Shown: positions 52,073-60,290 of the stretch, piece by piece
Layout of the letters: each line of letters opens with the position of its first letter
Numbering within the stretch: the stretch's first letter is position 1
From: Halobacillus yeomjeoni
GTDB lineage: Bacteria; Bacillota; Bacilli; Bacillales; Halobacillaceae
Direction of reading: 5' to 3'
DNA length: 64,000 bases
Assembly: GCF_020171525.1 (NCBI RefSeq)
Contig: NZ_JAIVAI010000007.1
Location: forward strand, 1-64,000
Notes under the pieces: generated by a model
What the model saw: the letters and a program-made list of their open reading frames with translations, nothing else
Told to the model about the DNA's origin: nothing
Databases searched by the model: none
Translations under genes and position numbers: made by a program

Positions 52073-54022
52073 GTGAGTTACAATGTTACACAAAAACTGA
52101 TCAAAGAACATTTGCTGGAAGGAGAAATGAAGCCGGGCTCTGAAATAGGGTTGAAGATTGACCAGACGTTGACACAGGATGCGACGGGAACAATGGTTAT
52201 GTTAGAGTTGGAAGCTATGGGAATTGACAGGGCGAAAACGGAAGCCTCTGCTCAATATGTCGATCATAACTTGATACAGGAAGACAGTAAAAACCCCGAT
52301 GATCATTTGTTCCTGGAGAGTGCTGCGAAAAGGTTCGGCCTTTATTTCTCAAGACCCGGGAATGGTGTCAGCCACCCTGTCCATATGCAGCGTCTGGCTA
52401 AGCCTGGAAAAACACTTTTAGGATCGGACAGTCATACATGCGCCAATGGATGTATGGGAATGCTTGCCATGGGGGCTGGAGGAATTGATGTTGCCATGGC
52501 GATTGCGGGTGAACCGTTCTACGTGAAGATGCCTAAAGTCTGGGGTGTCAAAGTTACCGGAGAGTTACCTGACTGGGTAAGTGCCAAAGATGTCATATTA
52601 GAAATGTTGAGAAGGCACGGTGTCAAAGGCGGAGTAAATCATGTGTTTGAATATTATGGGCCAGGGTTGAAAAACCTTACAGCCATGGATCGCCATGTCA
52701 TAGCGAATATGGGGGCGGAATTAGGAGCCACAGGTACTGTCTTTCCGTCGGATGATGAGACGAAACGTTTCCTGAAACTCCAAGGACGGGAAGAAGACTG
52801 GATCGAGTTGAAAGCTGATGATGGAGCGACGTATGACGTACATGATGAAATCGACTTGTCTGAAATCACCCCGATGGTCGCTAAGCCTTCCAGTCCGGGA
52901 AATGTGGTGCCGATTGAAGAGGTCGACGGCGAGCCTATTTACCAATCATATATTGGATCCTCCGCAAATCCTGGATACAGGGACTTTGCTATTGCCTCTA
53001 AAATAGTCGAAGGAAAAAGAGTAGCTGATGGGGTTTCTCTGGATCTTAACCCCACCTCCAGACAAATGTTGATTGACTTATCTCAACAAGGACATATCGC
53101 TAACTTTCTTCAAGCGGGTGCACGCCTTCACCAAGCTGGATGTAATGGCTGTATAGGAATGGGACAAGCACCTGCTACAGGAAGGAACAGCTTACGGACG
53201 ACGCCGAGAAACTTCCCTGGTCGATCAGGAACGAAAGAAGATAGTGTGTTTCTATGTAGTCCTGAAACTGCAGCTATATCTGCTTTGAATGGAAAAATCA
53301 CTGATCCAAGAAAAGCGGGCTTTGATTATCCGGATGTACAGGAACTGGATCAGCCTACCATAGATACCAGGTTGCTGGATGCGCCATTACCATTCGAAGA
53401 AGCGAAGGAAGTTGAATTGGTGAAGGGGCCGAACGTCGCTTCCATTCCGGAAATGGACGAATTACCGAATGATATGGAACTGCCAATTCTGCTGAAAATG
53501 GGGGACGATATATCCACGGATGAAATTTTAGCAGGTGGAGCAAGAGTGCTTCCATACCGAAGCAACCTTCCTGAAATCAGCAAATTCACTTTTGAGATTG
53601 TTGATGACACGTATTATGACCGTGCGATGGATATACGCGACCAAGGAGGTCATGCCATCGTAGCCGGTGCCAACTATGGGCAAGGATCAAGTCGTGAACA
53701 CGCCGCTTTAGCACCTAAATACTTAGGGATGAAAGTGGCAGTCGTAACGGACTTTGCCAGAATTCACTGGCAGAATCTTGCAAACTTCGGCGTCCTTCCG
53801 CTTACCTTTGTTAATGAATCTGATTTAAACGATTTGGAACAGGGAGACGTCCTGGTATTCAGTGGTCTACGCGATAAAATTAAGCAGTCCAACCAAATAG
53901 AAGTAGAGGTGAAAGGGAAGGATAAAACCTTGAAACTGGAACATGCATTATCTGAACGGCAGATAGAAATCATGCAGATGGGTGGTTTGATCAATTGGGT
54001 GAAGAATCGCCTGGAAGGATAA
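52073..54022 (+). CDS. Short-type aconitate hydratase
   Basis: A 649-residue aconitase interconverting citrate and isocitrate through a 4Fe-4S cluster. Cluster cysteines appear in GSDSHTCANGCMG and HQAGCNGCIGMGQAP, and the C-terminal swivel domain has NYGQGSSREHAAL and LPLTFVNES. This length is that of the mitochondrial/Clostridium-like class. The usual Bacillus CitB/AcnA is about 900 residues and moonlights as an RNA-binding regulator; this protein lacks that extension. A paralogous role (alternative aconitase or a relative acting on another hydroxyacid) is possible. The start is GTG 52073 with GAGGAGG upstream. It is a single-gene unit. Confidence 0.88.
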   Translation: MSYNVTQKLIKEHLLEGEMKPGSEIGLKIDQTLTQDATGTMVMLELEAMGIDRAKTEASAQYVDHNLIQEDSKNPDDHLFLESAAKRFGLYFSRPGNGVSHPVHMQRLAKPGKTLLGSDSHTCANGCMGMLAMGAGGIDVAMAIAGEPFYVKMPKVWGVKVTGELPDWVSAKDVILEMLRRHGVKGGVNHVFEYYGPGLKNLTAMDRHVIANMGAELGATGTVFPSDDETKRFLKLQGREEDWIELKADDGATYDVHDEIDLSEITPMVAKPSSPGNVVPIEEVDGEPIYQSYIGSSANPGYRDFAIASKIVEGKRVADGVSLDLNPTSRQMLIDLSQQGHIANFLQAGARLHQAGCNGCIGMGQAPATGRNSLRTTPRNFPGRSGTKEDSVFLCSPETAAISALNGKITDPRKAGFDYPDVQELDQPTIDTRLLDAPLPFEEAKEVELVKGPNVASIPEMDELPNDMELPILLKMGDDISTDEILAGGARVLPYRSNLPEISKFTFEIVDDTYYDRAMDIRDQGGHAIVAGANYGQGSSREHAALAPKYLGMKVAVVTDFARIHWQNLANFGVLPLTFVNESDLNDLEQGDVLVFSGLRDKIKQSNQIEVEVKGKDKTLKLEHALSERQIEIMQMGGLINWVKNRLEG

Positions 54023-54024
54023 TG

Positions 54025-54060
54025 AAAAATGACTGTGTCATAAGAGACACAGTCATTTTT
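54025..54060. terminator. Bidirectional terminator between aconitase and dioxygenase genes
   Basis: AAAAATGACTGTGTC (54025-54039) and GACACAGTCATTTTT (54046-54060) form a perfect 15-bp stem. Confidence 0.9.
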
Positions 54061-54061
54061 T

Positions 54062-55012
54062 TTATCTTTTCGTATCCAACGGTTCTAAAACTGATTCAAT
54101 TTCAGAACGTTTATCTTCTAAAAAGGGAGGTAACGCCAGCGTTTCTCCTAAGTGCTCGGGCTCCTCATCTGTAGCAAAGCCTGGACCGTCAGTGGCAAGT
54201 TCAAACAGAATATGATTTTTCTCTCTGAAATAGAGTGACTTGAAGTAATAGCGGTCTACGATTCCTGAGTTGAGAAATCCTGCTTTTTGGATCATCTGCC
54301 TCCACTTTTCTAGTTCCTCTTCATCCTGGACTCGGAAAGCTACGTGATGGACACTGCCTCTTCCTGGTTTTTCCCTGTTCAAATCAGGCCTTTCTTCGAC
54401 ATGTACTTGAGCTCCTAAGCCACCTTTTCCAGATTCGAAGATTTGGGTGGACCCATAGTCGCCAACCTTACGAAATCCTAACAGATCGACCAGGACTTCT
54501 ACAGTAAGGTCCGCTTCTGCCACAGTTAAGTGAACAGGTCCCAAACCGATGATCCCATGTTCTTCGGGGACCGTAGATTTTCGCCAAGCCTTACCTGGTT
54601 CAACTCCTTGATTGTTTTCATCAGAGACGAACATCAGCCTCTGCCCTTCCGGGTCTTGAAAAGAAAGTGTCTTTATTCCGTCAATTTCTTTAATTGGCTG
54701 GCTGGTTATCCCATGACGCAGCAAACGTTCCTTCCAGTACAACAGACTCTTGTCATTGGGAACACGAAGGGAAGTGGTAGATATGCTGTGTGTTCCCGGG
54801 TAAGTGTGGCCGGCGTTCGGTATTTCAAAAAACGTCAGGTCGGTCCCGGGATTTCCATACTCATCTGCATAAAACAAATGATACATGGAAGGGGAGTCCT
54901 GATTTACTGTTTTTTTCACTAAACGCATTCCCATCACATTCGTATAGAACTGATAGTTTTTTTTAGCGTCAGCTGTTAATGCAGATACATGGTGAATGCC
55001 TTTGATATTCAT
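54062..55012 (-). CDS. Ring-cleaving dioxygenase of the MhqA/MhqO group (VOC fold)
   Basis: A 316-residue extradiol-dioxygenase-like protein with two vicinal-oxygen-chelate halves. The first opens GIHHVSALTADAKKNYQFYT and the second GLGPVHLTVAEADLTVEVL, with the metal His/Glu set completed by SVHHVAFRV and ILFELATDGPGF. MhqA, MhqE and MhqO of B. subtilis are induced by quinones and catechols and confer resistance to them. A perfect palindrome of the MhqR type lies just upstream, which supports this. AGGGAGGTATCC precedes ATG 55012. Confidence 0.88.
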   Translation of the reverse strand: MNIKGIHHVSALTADAKKNYQFYTNVMGMRLVKKTVNQDSPSMYHLFYADEYGNPGTDLTFFEIPNAGHTYPGTHSISTTSLRVPNDKSLLYWKERLLRHGITSQPIKEIDGIKTLSFQDPEGQRLMFVSDENNQGVEPGKAWRKSTVPEEHGIIGLGPVHLTVAEADLTVEVLVDLLGFRKVGDYGSTQIFESGKGGLGAQVHVEERPDLNREKPGRGSVHHVAFRVQDEEELEKWRQMIQKAGFLNSGIVDRYYFKSLYFREKNHILFELATDGPGFATDEEPEHLGETLALPPFLEDKRSEIESVLEPLDTKR

Positions 55013-55035
55013 AGGATACCTCCCTAAAACTATAA

Positions 55036-55051
55036 ATCTCGAATTCGAGAT
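55036..55051. promoter_or_regulatory. MhqR-type operator
   Basis: ATCTCGAATTCGAGAT is a perfect 16-bp palindrome matching the known TATCTCGAATTCGAGATA-like site of the MarR-family repressor MhqR. It sits 24 bases upstream of the dioxygenase start codon. An additional half-site-like TTTCGAG is present at about 55066. No mhqR gene is in the window. Confidence 0.75.
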
Positions 55052-55092
55052 AAATGATACAATAATTTCGAGCTTAAGTCAAAAAAGTGAAT

Positions 55093-55794
55093 TCAACTTT
55101 TCTTTTCAAAAGGGAAAATCTTCGTTTCCAATGTTTCAGAATAATAAGTTATGGGTTCTTTTGTAAACCAATGGGGAGGTAAGAAGTCGAGTAAATCATT
55201 TGTGGTGATCGCAGCTTTCGCTTTTTGCAATTTCCAATGCCGATGGTGAATAGGACCTTTGTATACATGCTTTCCTTTGGTCGTCCACAACGCATATCGT
55301 TCTGTCAGCCAATACATTAACGATCCTGGGCGGGCAGGTATAGTAGGAGATAATGTTTCAAACATGGCATGAAATTGAGCTTCAGGGTATCCTTTATGGA
55401 TCCTCCTGCTTGTATAATGCAGGGTGGATTCGTTTTGGTCGACACGCATTCGGGCATTTACATAAGGGAGGCTGAAAACCTGTCTGGCTAAGAAGACGCC
55501 TAAACGATGATTGGCATCTAATGTAATGAAGTATACTCCTGGGGCTCCTTTGTACTTGACATAAGTCCGGACATTCAGTTCAATCAGCTTGTTACCAAAG
55601 GGTAGAGAAGGAAGTCCTTTAAAACGGATGTTATTCATTGTAAATGGCACGATGGCAATCCAAGCCATTTCGTCATATTCATCGATCTCAAAAACATTTG
55701 GGACATATGGCCTCAATTCACTCGCAGGGACGGCCCAATGCATAAAGAATAAGTTCTCCCATTCTTGATGCATAATCCATGAGTTTCCATTCAT
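55093..55794 (-). CDS. DUF2071 (YqjF-like) protein
   Basis: A 233-residue protein with the DUF2071 layout. It opens WENLFFMHWAVPASELRPYVP, continues AWIAIVPFTMNNIRFKGLPSLPF, ELNVRTYVKY and GVYFITLDANH, and ends with SLMYWLTERYALWTTKGKHV. The family has an acetoacetate-decarboxylase-like fold but no known reaction. ATG 55794 has GAGGTG upstream. The start codon and ribosome site lie in a perfect 12-bp inverted repeat (see separate entry). It is the last gene before the MhqR-controlled dioxygenase on the same strand. Confidence 0.8.
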   Translation of the reverse strand: MNGNSWIMHQEWENLFFMHWAVPASELRPYVPNVFEIDEYDEMAWIAIVPFTMNNIRFKGLPSLPFGNKLIELNVRTYVKYKGAPGVYFITLDANHRLGVFLARQVFSLPYVNARMRVDQNESTLHYTSRRIHKGYPEAQFHAMFETLSPTIPARPGSLMYWLTERYALWTTKGKHVYKGPIHHRHWKLQKAKAAITTNDLLDFLPPHWFTKEPITYYSETLETKIFPFEKKS

Positions 55795-55818
55795 AAGTTA
55801 CACCTCACTTATGAATGG
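55787..55818 (-). promoter_or_regulatory. Perfect inverted repeat enclosing the DUF2071 start region
   Basis: CCATTCATAAGT (55787-55798) and ACTTATGAATGG (55807-55818) are exact complements around TACACCTC. In the mRNA the start codon sits in one arm and the ribosome site GAGGTG in the loop. It could be a translational control hairpin or a protein operator. Confidence 0.5.
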
Positions 55819-55834
55819 TTTACCCTTTATTCAA

Positions 55835-56020
55835 TCAATCATTCCTGTGGAGAGTGGGAATTAAAGTTTTAGTTTCAGAACTGCTTTTGGATGGAGCTCT
55901 GCTTTTTCTTTTTTTTAATTCTTTTTTCAACATATGTATGAACTCTGAATCAAGTTGTAGTCTCTCGGCTGTGTCTATAGATAATTCCAGTTGTAAATCA
56001 GTAAGTTTTTTCAAATTCAT
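55835..56020 (-). CDS. Sda-like sporulation histidine-kinase inhibitor
   Basis: A 61-residue protein. Its first 40 residues (MNLKKLTDLQLELSIDTAER plus LQLDSEFIHMLKKELKKR) align with Sda, the checkpoint protein that binds KinA/KinB and blocks sporulation under replication stress (Sda begins RKLSDELLIESYFKA and continues MNLNRDFIELIENEIKRR). A basic, Ser-rich tail of about 20 residues is additional to the 46-residue Sda. Spo0E, the other family of this size, is less likely because SQELD is absent. It lies 19 bases after an HTH-PAS gene and is probably cotranscribed. AAAGGGGG precedes the ATG. Confidence 0.6.
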   Translation of the reverse strand: MNLKKLTDLQLELSIDTAERLQLDSEFIHMLKKELKKRKSRAPSKSSSETKTLIPTLHRND

Positions 56021-56039
56021 CAGGAGGCCCCCTTTCTAA

Positions 56040-56567
56040 TTACGACTGAATCTCAGTTGAAGCGGTAGCGGCTCCTATTATTTCACCTGAAGCGTTATAA
56101 ATAGGTTGAGCAAAAACGAAGTATTGAATCATACCGTTGGAAAGAGGAAAAGCAATGGTTTCTTTTACTGTTTTGCCTGTATCAATGACTCTCTGTTTTA
56201 ACTTCATCAGTGCTTGTGTACCTTCATTTGAATCCAGTTCTTCATCCGTTTTTCCAATGATATTTTCCATATTAAAGTCCGGGTGCGGGTTGAACATCCA
56301 TGTATATCTAAGCTTTGTATCACAATGAGCTACAATCACGGGGGAGTTTAATAAAGCCTGTTCAAAAGGTCCATTGAAATGTTCTGAAAAAAACAACATC
56401 GGATTGATGTTCATATGCGTAGCAATTTGAGATGCGACAGCCATACTTGGATTGCGTGTCCCATTTTCAATCTGGGCATAGTAGGCGCGGTCAATATGTG
56501 CACCATCCGCTACTTGTTGTTGTGTGAGTTTTAGTTTTTTTCTTAGTTGAATCAGCCAATCTCTCAT
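56040..56567 (-). CDS. Xre-family HTH protein with C-terminal PAS-like domain
   Basis: A 175-residue regulator. The HTH occupies residues 1-60 (LIQLRKKLKLTQQQVADGAHIDRAYYAQIENGTRNPS), and a PAS-like domain follows (VIVAHCDTKLRYTWMFNPHPDF, IIGKTDEELDSNEG, IYNASGEIIGAATASTEI). The PAS part may sense a ligand or redox state. ATG 56567 with TAGGAAGTG upstream is chosen over the longer frame. It is followed by an Sda-like kinase-inhibitor gene, suggesting that a signal sensed here gates entry into sporulation; this is inference. Confidence 0.78.
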   Translation of the reverse strand: MRDWLIQLRKKLKLTQQQVADGAHIDRAYYAQIENGTRNPSMAVASQIATHMNINPMLFFSEHFNGPFEQALLNSPVIVAHCDTKLRYTWMFNPHPDFNMENIIGKTDEELDSNEGTQALMKLKQRVIDTGKTVKETIAFPLSNGMIQYFVFAQPIYNASGEIIGAATASTEIQS

Positions 56568-56702
56568 ACTTACACTTCCTATTTTCCTGCACTGTTTTAT
56601 TTTCGTAACATTGCTCTTATATCCTTGTGGCATTTTGCTACGTCGTTTGTAATGATTTCCTTTAAATGAAAATAAATGTAATTCCTTGTGATAAAAGCAC
56701 GA

Positions 56703-56756
56703 AAAAACACTGTCATTACAGTGTTTTTAAGGGGGCCTGATAGAAGGATTCTATCA
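56703..56756. terminator. Two adjacent hairpins between divergent genes
   Basis: AAAAACACTGT/ACAGTGTTTTT (56703-56728) has a 4-base loop and is terminator-like in both directions. TGATAGAA/TTCTATCA (56738-56756) follows 9 bases later. Since the flanking genes diverge, no annotated transcript needs a stop here. A small RNA ending at this point is possible; no frame was found. Confidence 0.5.
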
Positions 56757-56861
56757 AAAATTTTGCATTTGTCCACAAACAATAATTGGTTTTCTGTTAT
56801 AATCATTCAGTCAAATCTGTTTTATCATAAAGGTTATTTTTGTATGGGAAAGAGGTGAGCC

Positions 56862-57476
56862 GTGGTGACATGGGAAATCTTAAATATATTGGCAGTAGGA
56901 GCGTTTGCTTTCAGTGGCGCAATCGTTGCATTAAATGAGCGGTATGATATTTTTGGTACATTCATTTTAGGGATAGCTACCCCATTTGCTGGAGGAATCA
57001 TTCGTAACATCGCTCTGGATGTGCCTGTCGTCCACGTATGGGAACAAGGGTATTTGTTGTATGTGGCGTTCGGTACGATCGCCATCGTTTATTTCTTTCC
57101 GAAAAGCTGGGTCATGTCCTGGGACCGATGGAATATATATTTGGATGCTATTGGTTTGTCAGCCTTTGCCCTCCAGGGGGCGTCGTTTGCGATAAAAAAT
57201 GACTTTCCTATTGGGGGTGTCATCTTTGCAGCTATCTTGACCGGTGTCGGGGGAGGGGTTACCAGAGATGTACTCGCTCAAAGGAGGCCGATGGTCCTTC
57301 ACCAGGAAATATATGCGGTTTGGGCGTTGCTGGCAGGACTGTTGATCGGAATCGGTGTCGTCGATATTCAAAGTGCCTGGCAGACATATACATTGTTCAT
57401 CGCTGTCATCGCGCTGCGTGTTCTATCCTATCACTTAGGCTGGCACTTAAGGTTCCGTGATTTATATAGGTTATAA
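56862..57476 (+). CDS. TRIC-family (UPF0126) cation-channel-like membrane protein
   Basis: A 204-residue protein with two repeated three-helix units and a final helix. Both repeats carry the glycine-rich signature: AVGAFAFSGAIVALNERYDIFG with GIATPFAGGIIRNI, and AIGLSAFALQGASFAIK with TGVGGGVTRDVL. These are the TRIC trimeric cation-channel hallmarks. Potassium or related cation conduction is inferred. The start is GTG 56862, with AAAGAGGTGAG upstream. A terminator follows. Confidence 0.88.
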   Translation: MVTWEILNILAVGAFAFSGAIVALNERYDIFGTFILGIATPFAGGIIRNIALDVPVVHVWEQGYLLYVAFGTIAIVYFFPKSWVMSWDRWNIYLDAIGLSAFALQGASFAIKNDFPIGGVIFAAILTGVGGGVTRDVLAQRRPMVLHQEIYAVWALLAGLLIGIGVVDIQSAWQTYTLFIAVIALRVLSYHLGWHLRFRDLYRL

Positions 57477-57478
57477 AA

Positions 57479-57507
57479 AAAGAGTCCGTTTCAATAACGG
57501 ACTCTTT
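57479..57507. terminator. Bidirectional terminator between TRIC and cysK
   Basis: AAAGAGTCCGTT (57479-57490) pairs with AACGGACTCTTT (57496-57507). Confidence 0.85.
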
Positions 57508-57514
57508 GTCGTAA

Positions 57515-58444
57515 TTAAAATCTGAACAAATCACCAGATAGGTACCGCTCACCTGTATCAGGGGCCATACAAACAATCACTTCTCCTGGCTTTCGCTGTT
57601 TAGCCACTTGTATAGCTGCCCAACAAGCTGCTCCGCATGAAGTGCCGAGCAATAGTCCTTCTTCACGGGCAAGCCTTCTCGTAATATCATAAGCATCCTC
57701 ATCGGTCACTTGAAAAATTTCATCATAAACTTCTTGATTAAGAATGTCCGGGATAAACCCTGGGCTTGTGCCCACCAGCTTATGCTTTCCAGGCTTTCCT
57801 CCTGAAAGGACAGGGGAGCCTGCAGGCTCAGCTACGTGAATCGTCATGTCTTCGAAGTGTTTTTTCAATTCTTCACCGGTACCAGTAACCGTTCCGCCTG
57901 TACCTGCAGTCGAAACGAAAGCGGATAAAGGCTTACCTAATTCCTCCATAGCTTCAATGATTTCTGTCGCTGTCGTGAAACGGTGGGAATCAGGGTTGGC
58001 GCTGTTTTCAAATTGCATAGGCATGAAGCTGTTCTCAATTTCATTGACTAGTTCTTTCGCTTTTTCAATCGCTCCCGGCATCTTTTCGTCTCCGGGTGTC
58101 AATACAATTTCCGCGCCATAGGCTTTTAGTAAGTTGATTCGTTCCTGGGTCATCGTATCGGGCATCACCAAGATCGCTCTGTACCCTCTTGCGGCTGCGT
58201 TCATAGCAATTCCGATCCCTGTGTTACCACTGGTTGGCTCAATGATTGTAGAACCTTCTTTCAGTAAACCATCTTCTTCAGCCTGTACGATCATATTGAA
58301 GGCAGCACGGTCTTTGACACTGCCGCTCGGGTTATATTTCTCAAGTTTCATATAGATGTCAGCTCCGCCTTCTGGAGCTACGCGATTCAGTTTCACAAGT
58401 GGTGTATCGCCAATCAAATCGGCAATATTATCTACGACACGCAT
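57515..58444 (-). CDS. cysK: Cysteine synthase (O-acetylserine sulfhydrylase)
   Basis: A 309-residue PLP enzyme making cysteine from O-acetylserine and sulfide. PLP lysine lies in KYNPSGSVKDRAAFNMI (about residue 44), the substrate loop in PTSGNTGIGIAM, and the glycine loop in STAGTGGTVTGTGEELK. The LAREEGLLLGTSCGAACWAA segment is typical of CysK. GAAGGATGTG precedes ATG 58444. No T-box or CymR site was recognised upstream. It is a single-gene unit. Confidence 0.93.
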   Translation of the reverse strand: MRVVDNIADLIGDTPLVKLNRVAPEGGADIYMKLEKYNPSGSVKDRAAFNMIVQAEEDGLLKEGSTIIEPTSGNTGIGIAMNAAARGYRAILVMPDTMTQERINLLKAYGAEIVLTPGDEKMPGAIEKAKELVNEIENSFMPMQFENSANPDSHRFTTATEIIEAMEELGKPLSAFVSTAGTGGTVTGTGEELKKHFEDMTIHVAEPAGSPVLSGGKPGKHKLVGTSPGFIPDILNQEVYDEIFQVTDEDAYDITRRLAREEGLLLGTSCGAACWAAIQVAKQRKPGEVIVCMAPDTGERYLSGDLFRF

Positions 58445-58534
58445 GATGTCACATCCTTCTTCAACATGTTATTATTGTACATTTTATCATAGCTCCGACA
58501 GCCGTTCACGGATAGCGCTCATGCATCAAACGAA

Positions 58535-59164
58535 TCAGAAGTTTTTCTGGACCATCTTTTGTGCAAATTGGAAAGAATCTCTCGGTACCGAAATTTTGAA
58601 CGCCAGCTGATTGGAGTTTAAATTGAAGCGATGGACTCGGACATCGAAGTTGCTTGCTGTTTCCATTTGCGTTACAGCAACATAGATGTTTTCATCCTTC
58701 GGGTTGACGACGACCCACTCTGGGAGCTTGTAATTATCTTTGACGAATTCGAGAACCTTTTTGTTCGGTAAAGGAAGCTGACCTAAGGAGATTCGCTCTT
58801 GTTCTAAAATTAAATCGCCATTTTTCTGTACTACAGGGTTCAGTTCAACTTTGATAGGGATCGTTTGATCAAATGCTTTAATGTTACCTGTGAGAGTCAC
58901 ATTTTTATCAAGAGATATCGAGTAATCGAACACGGTTTGAGTCGAAAGCTCTCCCAAGTAGTCATTCGCAAGCTGCTCCAAGTTCTGCTTTGTGGAAAAA
59001 ATGGTGAACTCAGCCTCTGATGTATGCTTTTGTTTATCCACGTTCACCAATGTATAGGAGCTCGGTAAAAAGATTAGTGCTAATATTCCTATAACGATTC
59101 CGACATTCATGATAGCAAGAATCCAAAATGAAGTTTTCCATTTATTTTTGGAAAGGTGTTTCAT
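58535..59164 (-). CDS. ypmS: YpmS-family membrane-anchored protein (DUF2140)
   Basis: A 209-residue protein with one N-terminal membrane anchor (SFWILAIMNVGIVIGILALIFL) and a long extracytoplasmic beta-rich domain. The sequence layout (PSSYTLVNVDKQKHTSEAEF, YSISLDKNVTLTGNI, ISLGQLPLPNKKVLEFVKDN) matches YpmS. Function is unknown. ATG 59164 is used because GGGTGG lies 9 bases away; the GTG at 59170 is too close. It follows ypmR, 18 bases away, as in B. subtilis. Confidence 0.85.
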   Translation of the reverse strand: MKHLSKNKWKTSFWILAIMNVGIVIGILALIFLPSSYTLVNVDKQKHTSEAEFTIFSTKQNLEQLANDYLGELSTQTVFDYSISLDKNVTLTGNIKAFDQTIPIKVELNPVVQKNGDLILEQERISLGQLPLPNKKVLEFVKDNYKLPEWVVVNPKDENIYVAVTQMETASNFDVRVHRFNLNSNQLAFKISVPRDSFQFAQKMVQKNF

Positions 59165-59182
59165 ATTCACATTCCACCCGTA

Positions 59183-60115
59183 TTATTGTTCAATATCATT
59201 TCTAATATAGTTTAACACGCGTTCTGCCATCTGTTTATAACCATTTTCGTTTGGATGGAAATAATCTTCCTCCCATAGCAACTCATCTTCTGAACCTTTG
59301 AACAAGTCTTTGATAGGAATGAAGTGTACTTGGTCATGACGATCGATGACTTCTTTGCTGATTCGATTGTAGTCACTGATAATTTGTCCCAATTCAGGGA
59401 TGTTATTAAAATAATGATCGAACGGATTATACAATCCAATCAAGTAGATGGGGGCCTCAGAGTTAAGTCCACTCATTTTTTCGATGATAGTGTTTAGACG
59501 ATCTTGATACCCTTGTTGTGCACTGACGAAATCGGAGTATTTCAGGCTGGTAAAGTTACTTTTTACGACTTTCATAACATCGTTGGCACCGATGGTGATT
59601 AAAATGATGTCAGCCTCTCTCAGGGAGGTGCGGATCTCTTCTGATTCCATTCGCTGCAGTAATTGATCGGTCCGGTTTCCTCTTTTTCCATAATTGATGA
59701 TCTCTATTTCTCCAGACCTTTGATTGTTATTGAAATTTTCTTCTAAGATCCCTACATAACCACCGTTATCCGTGCCGTCACCCACGCCTTGGGTCAGAGA
59801 ATCTCCTATCGCCACTATTTTCAAATCTTCCTTTATGAAAAGGTCACGTGCACTATCGATTACGGCTGTAAAAGCTTCACGTAATCCTTCGCTCAAACTT
59901 CCTTCTTTTTCATTAGCACCGAGGCCGCCATTTTCATCATCCGAAGAGTTGGGTTCATTTGATGATGTCTGGTCTTCCTCGACTTCCTCTGTGACTGCAG
60001 GAGAATTATCCTGTTCCAAAGGAAAGGATGATGGCTCATATACAAAAGCCGCTATGATGAAAAAGGCAATCGTAAAGGCGAGAGCAAACGTTGCGCTCCA
60101 TTTCCAAAATTTCAT
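59183..60115 (-). CDS. ypmR: SGNH/GDSL-type lipase/esterase, membrane-anchored (YpmR-like)
   Basis: A 310-residue protein. One N-terminal anchor (FWKWSATFALAFTIAFFIIAA) is followed by an acidic linker and then an SGNH hydrolase domain from about residue 95. The catalytic blocks are VAIGDSLTQGVGD (Ser), GKRGNRTDQ, TIGANDVMK (Asn) and DYFHPNENGYKQM (Asp-His). It probably hydrolyses an acyl or acetyl ester outside the membrane. ATG 60115 with AGAGGTG upstream is chosen. It forms an operon with ypmS. Confidence 0.88.
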   Translation of the reverse strand: MKFWKWSATFALAFTIAFFIIAAFVYEPSSFPLEQDNSPAVTEEVEEDQTSSNEPNSSDDENGGLGANEKEGSLSEGLREAFTAVIDSARDLFIKEDLKIVAIGDSLTQGVGDGTDNGGYVGILEENFNNNQRSGEIEIINYGKRGNRTDQLLQRMESEEIRTSLREADIILITIGANDVMKVVKSNFTSLKYSDFVSAQQGYQDRLNTIIEKMSGLNSEAPIYLIGLYNPFDHYFNNIPELGQIISDYNRISKEVIDRHDQVHFIPIKDLFKGSEDELLWEEDYFHPNENGYKQMAERVLNYIRNDIEQ

Positions 60116-60290
60116 ATAGATCACCTCTGGTTTTCTTTCCTTACTTCTGTCAATATTATATGATTATTTCACCTAATAGAAAATTAAAAACGTCATCTCT
60201 AGTATGGGAGTGAGATAGCTACAATAGACATACGATGACAACTGGGTTAACTTGAGGGTAAGAGTGATCATTTTGAAAGGAGGGTCGAAA

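Noticed and set aside
55835-56020. Spo0E-like phosphatase
   Set aside because: The SQELD signature is absent, and the aligned residues fit Sda better.
56597-56806. 69-codon minus-strand frame upstream of the HTH-PAS gene
   Set aside because: It runs through both hairpins at 56703-56756, has no ribosome site and no protein-like pattern.
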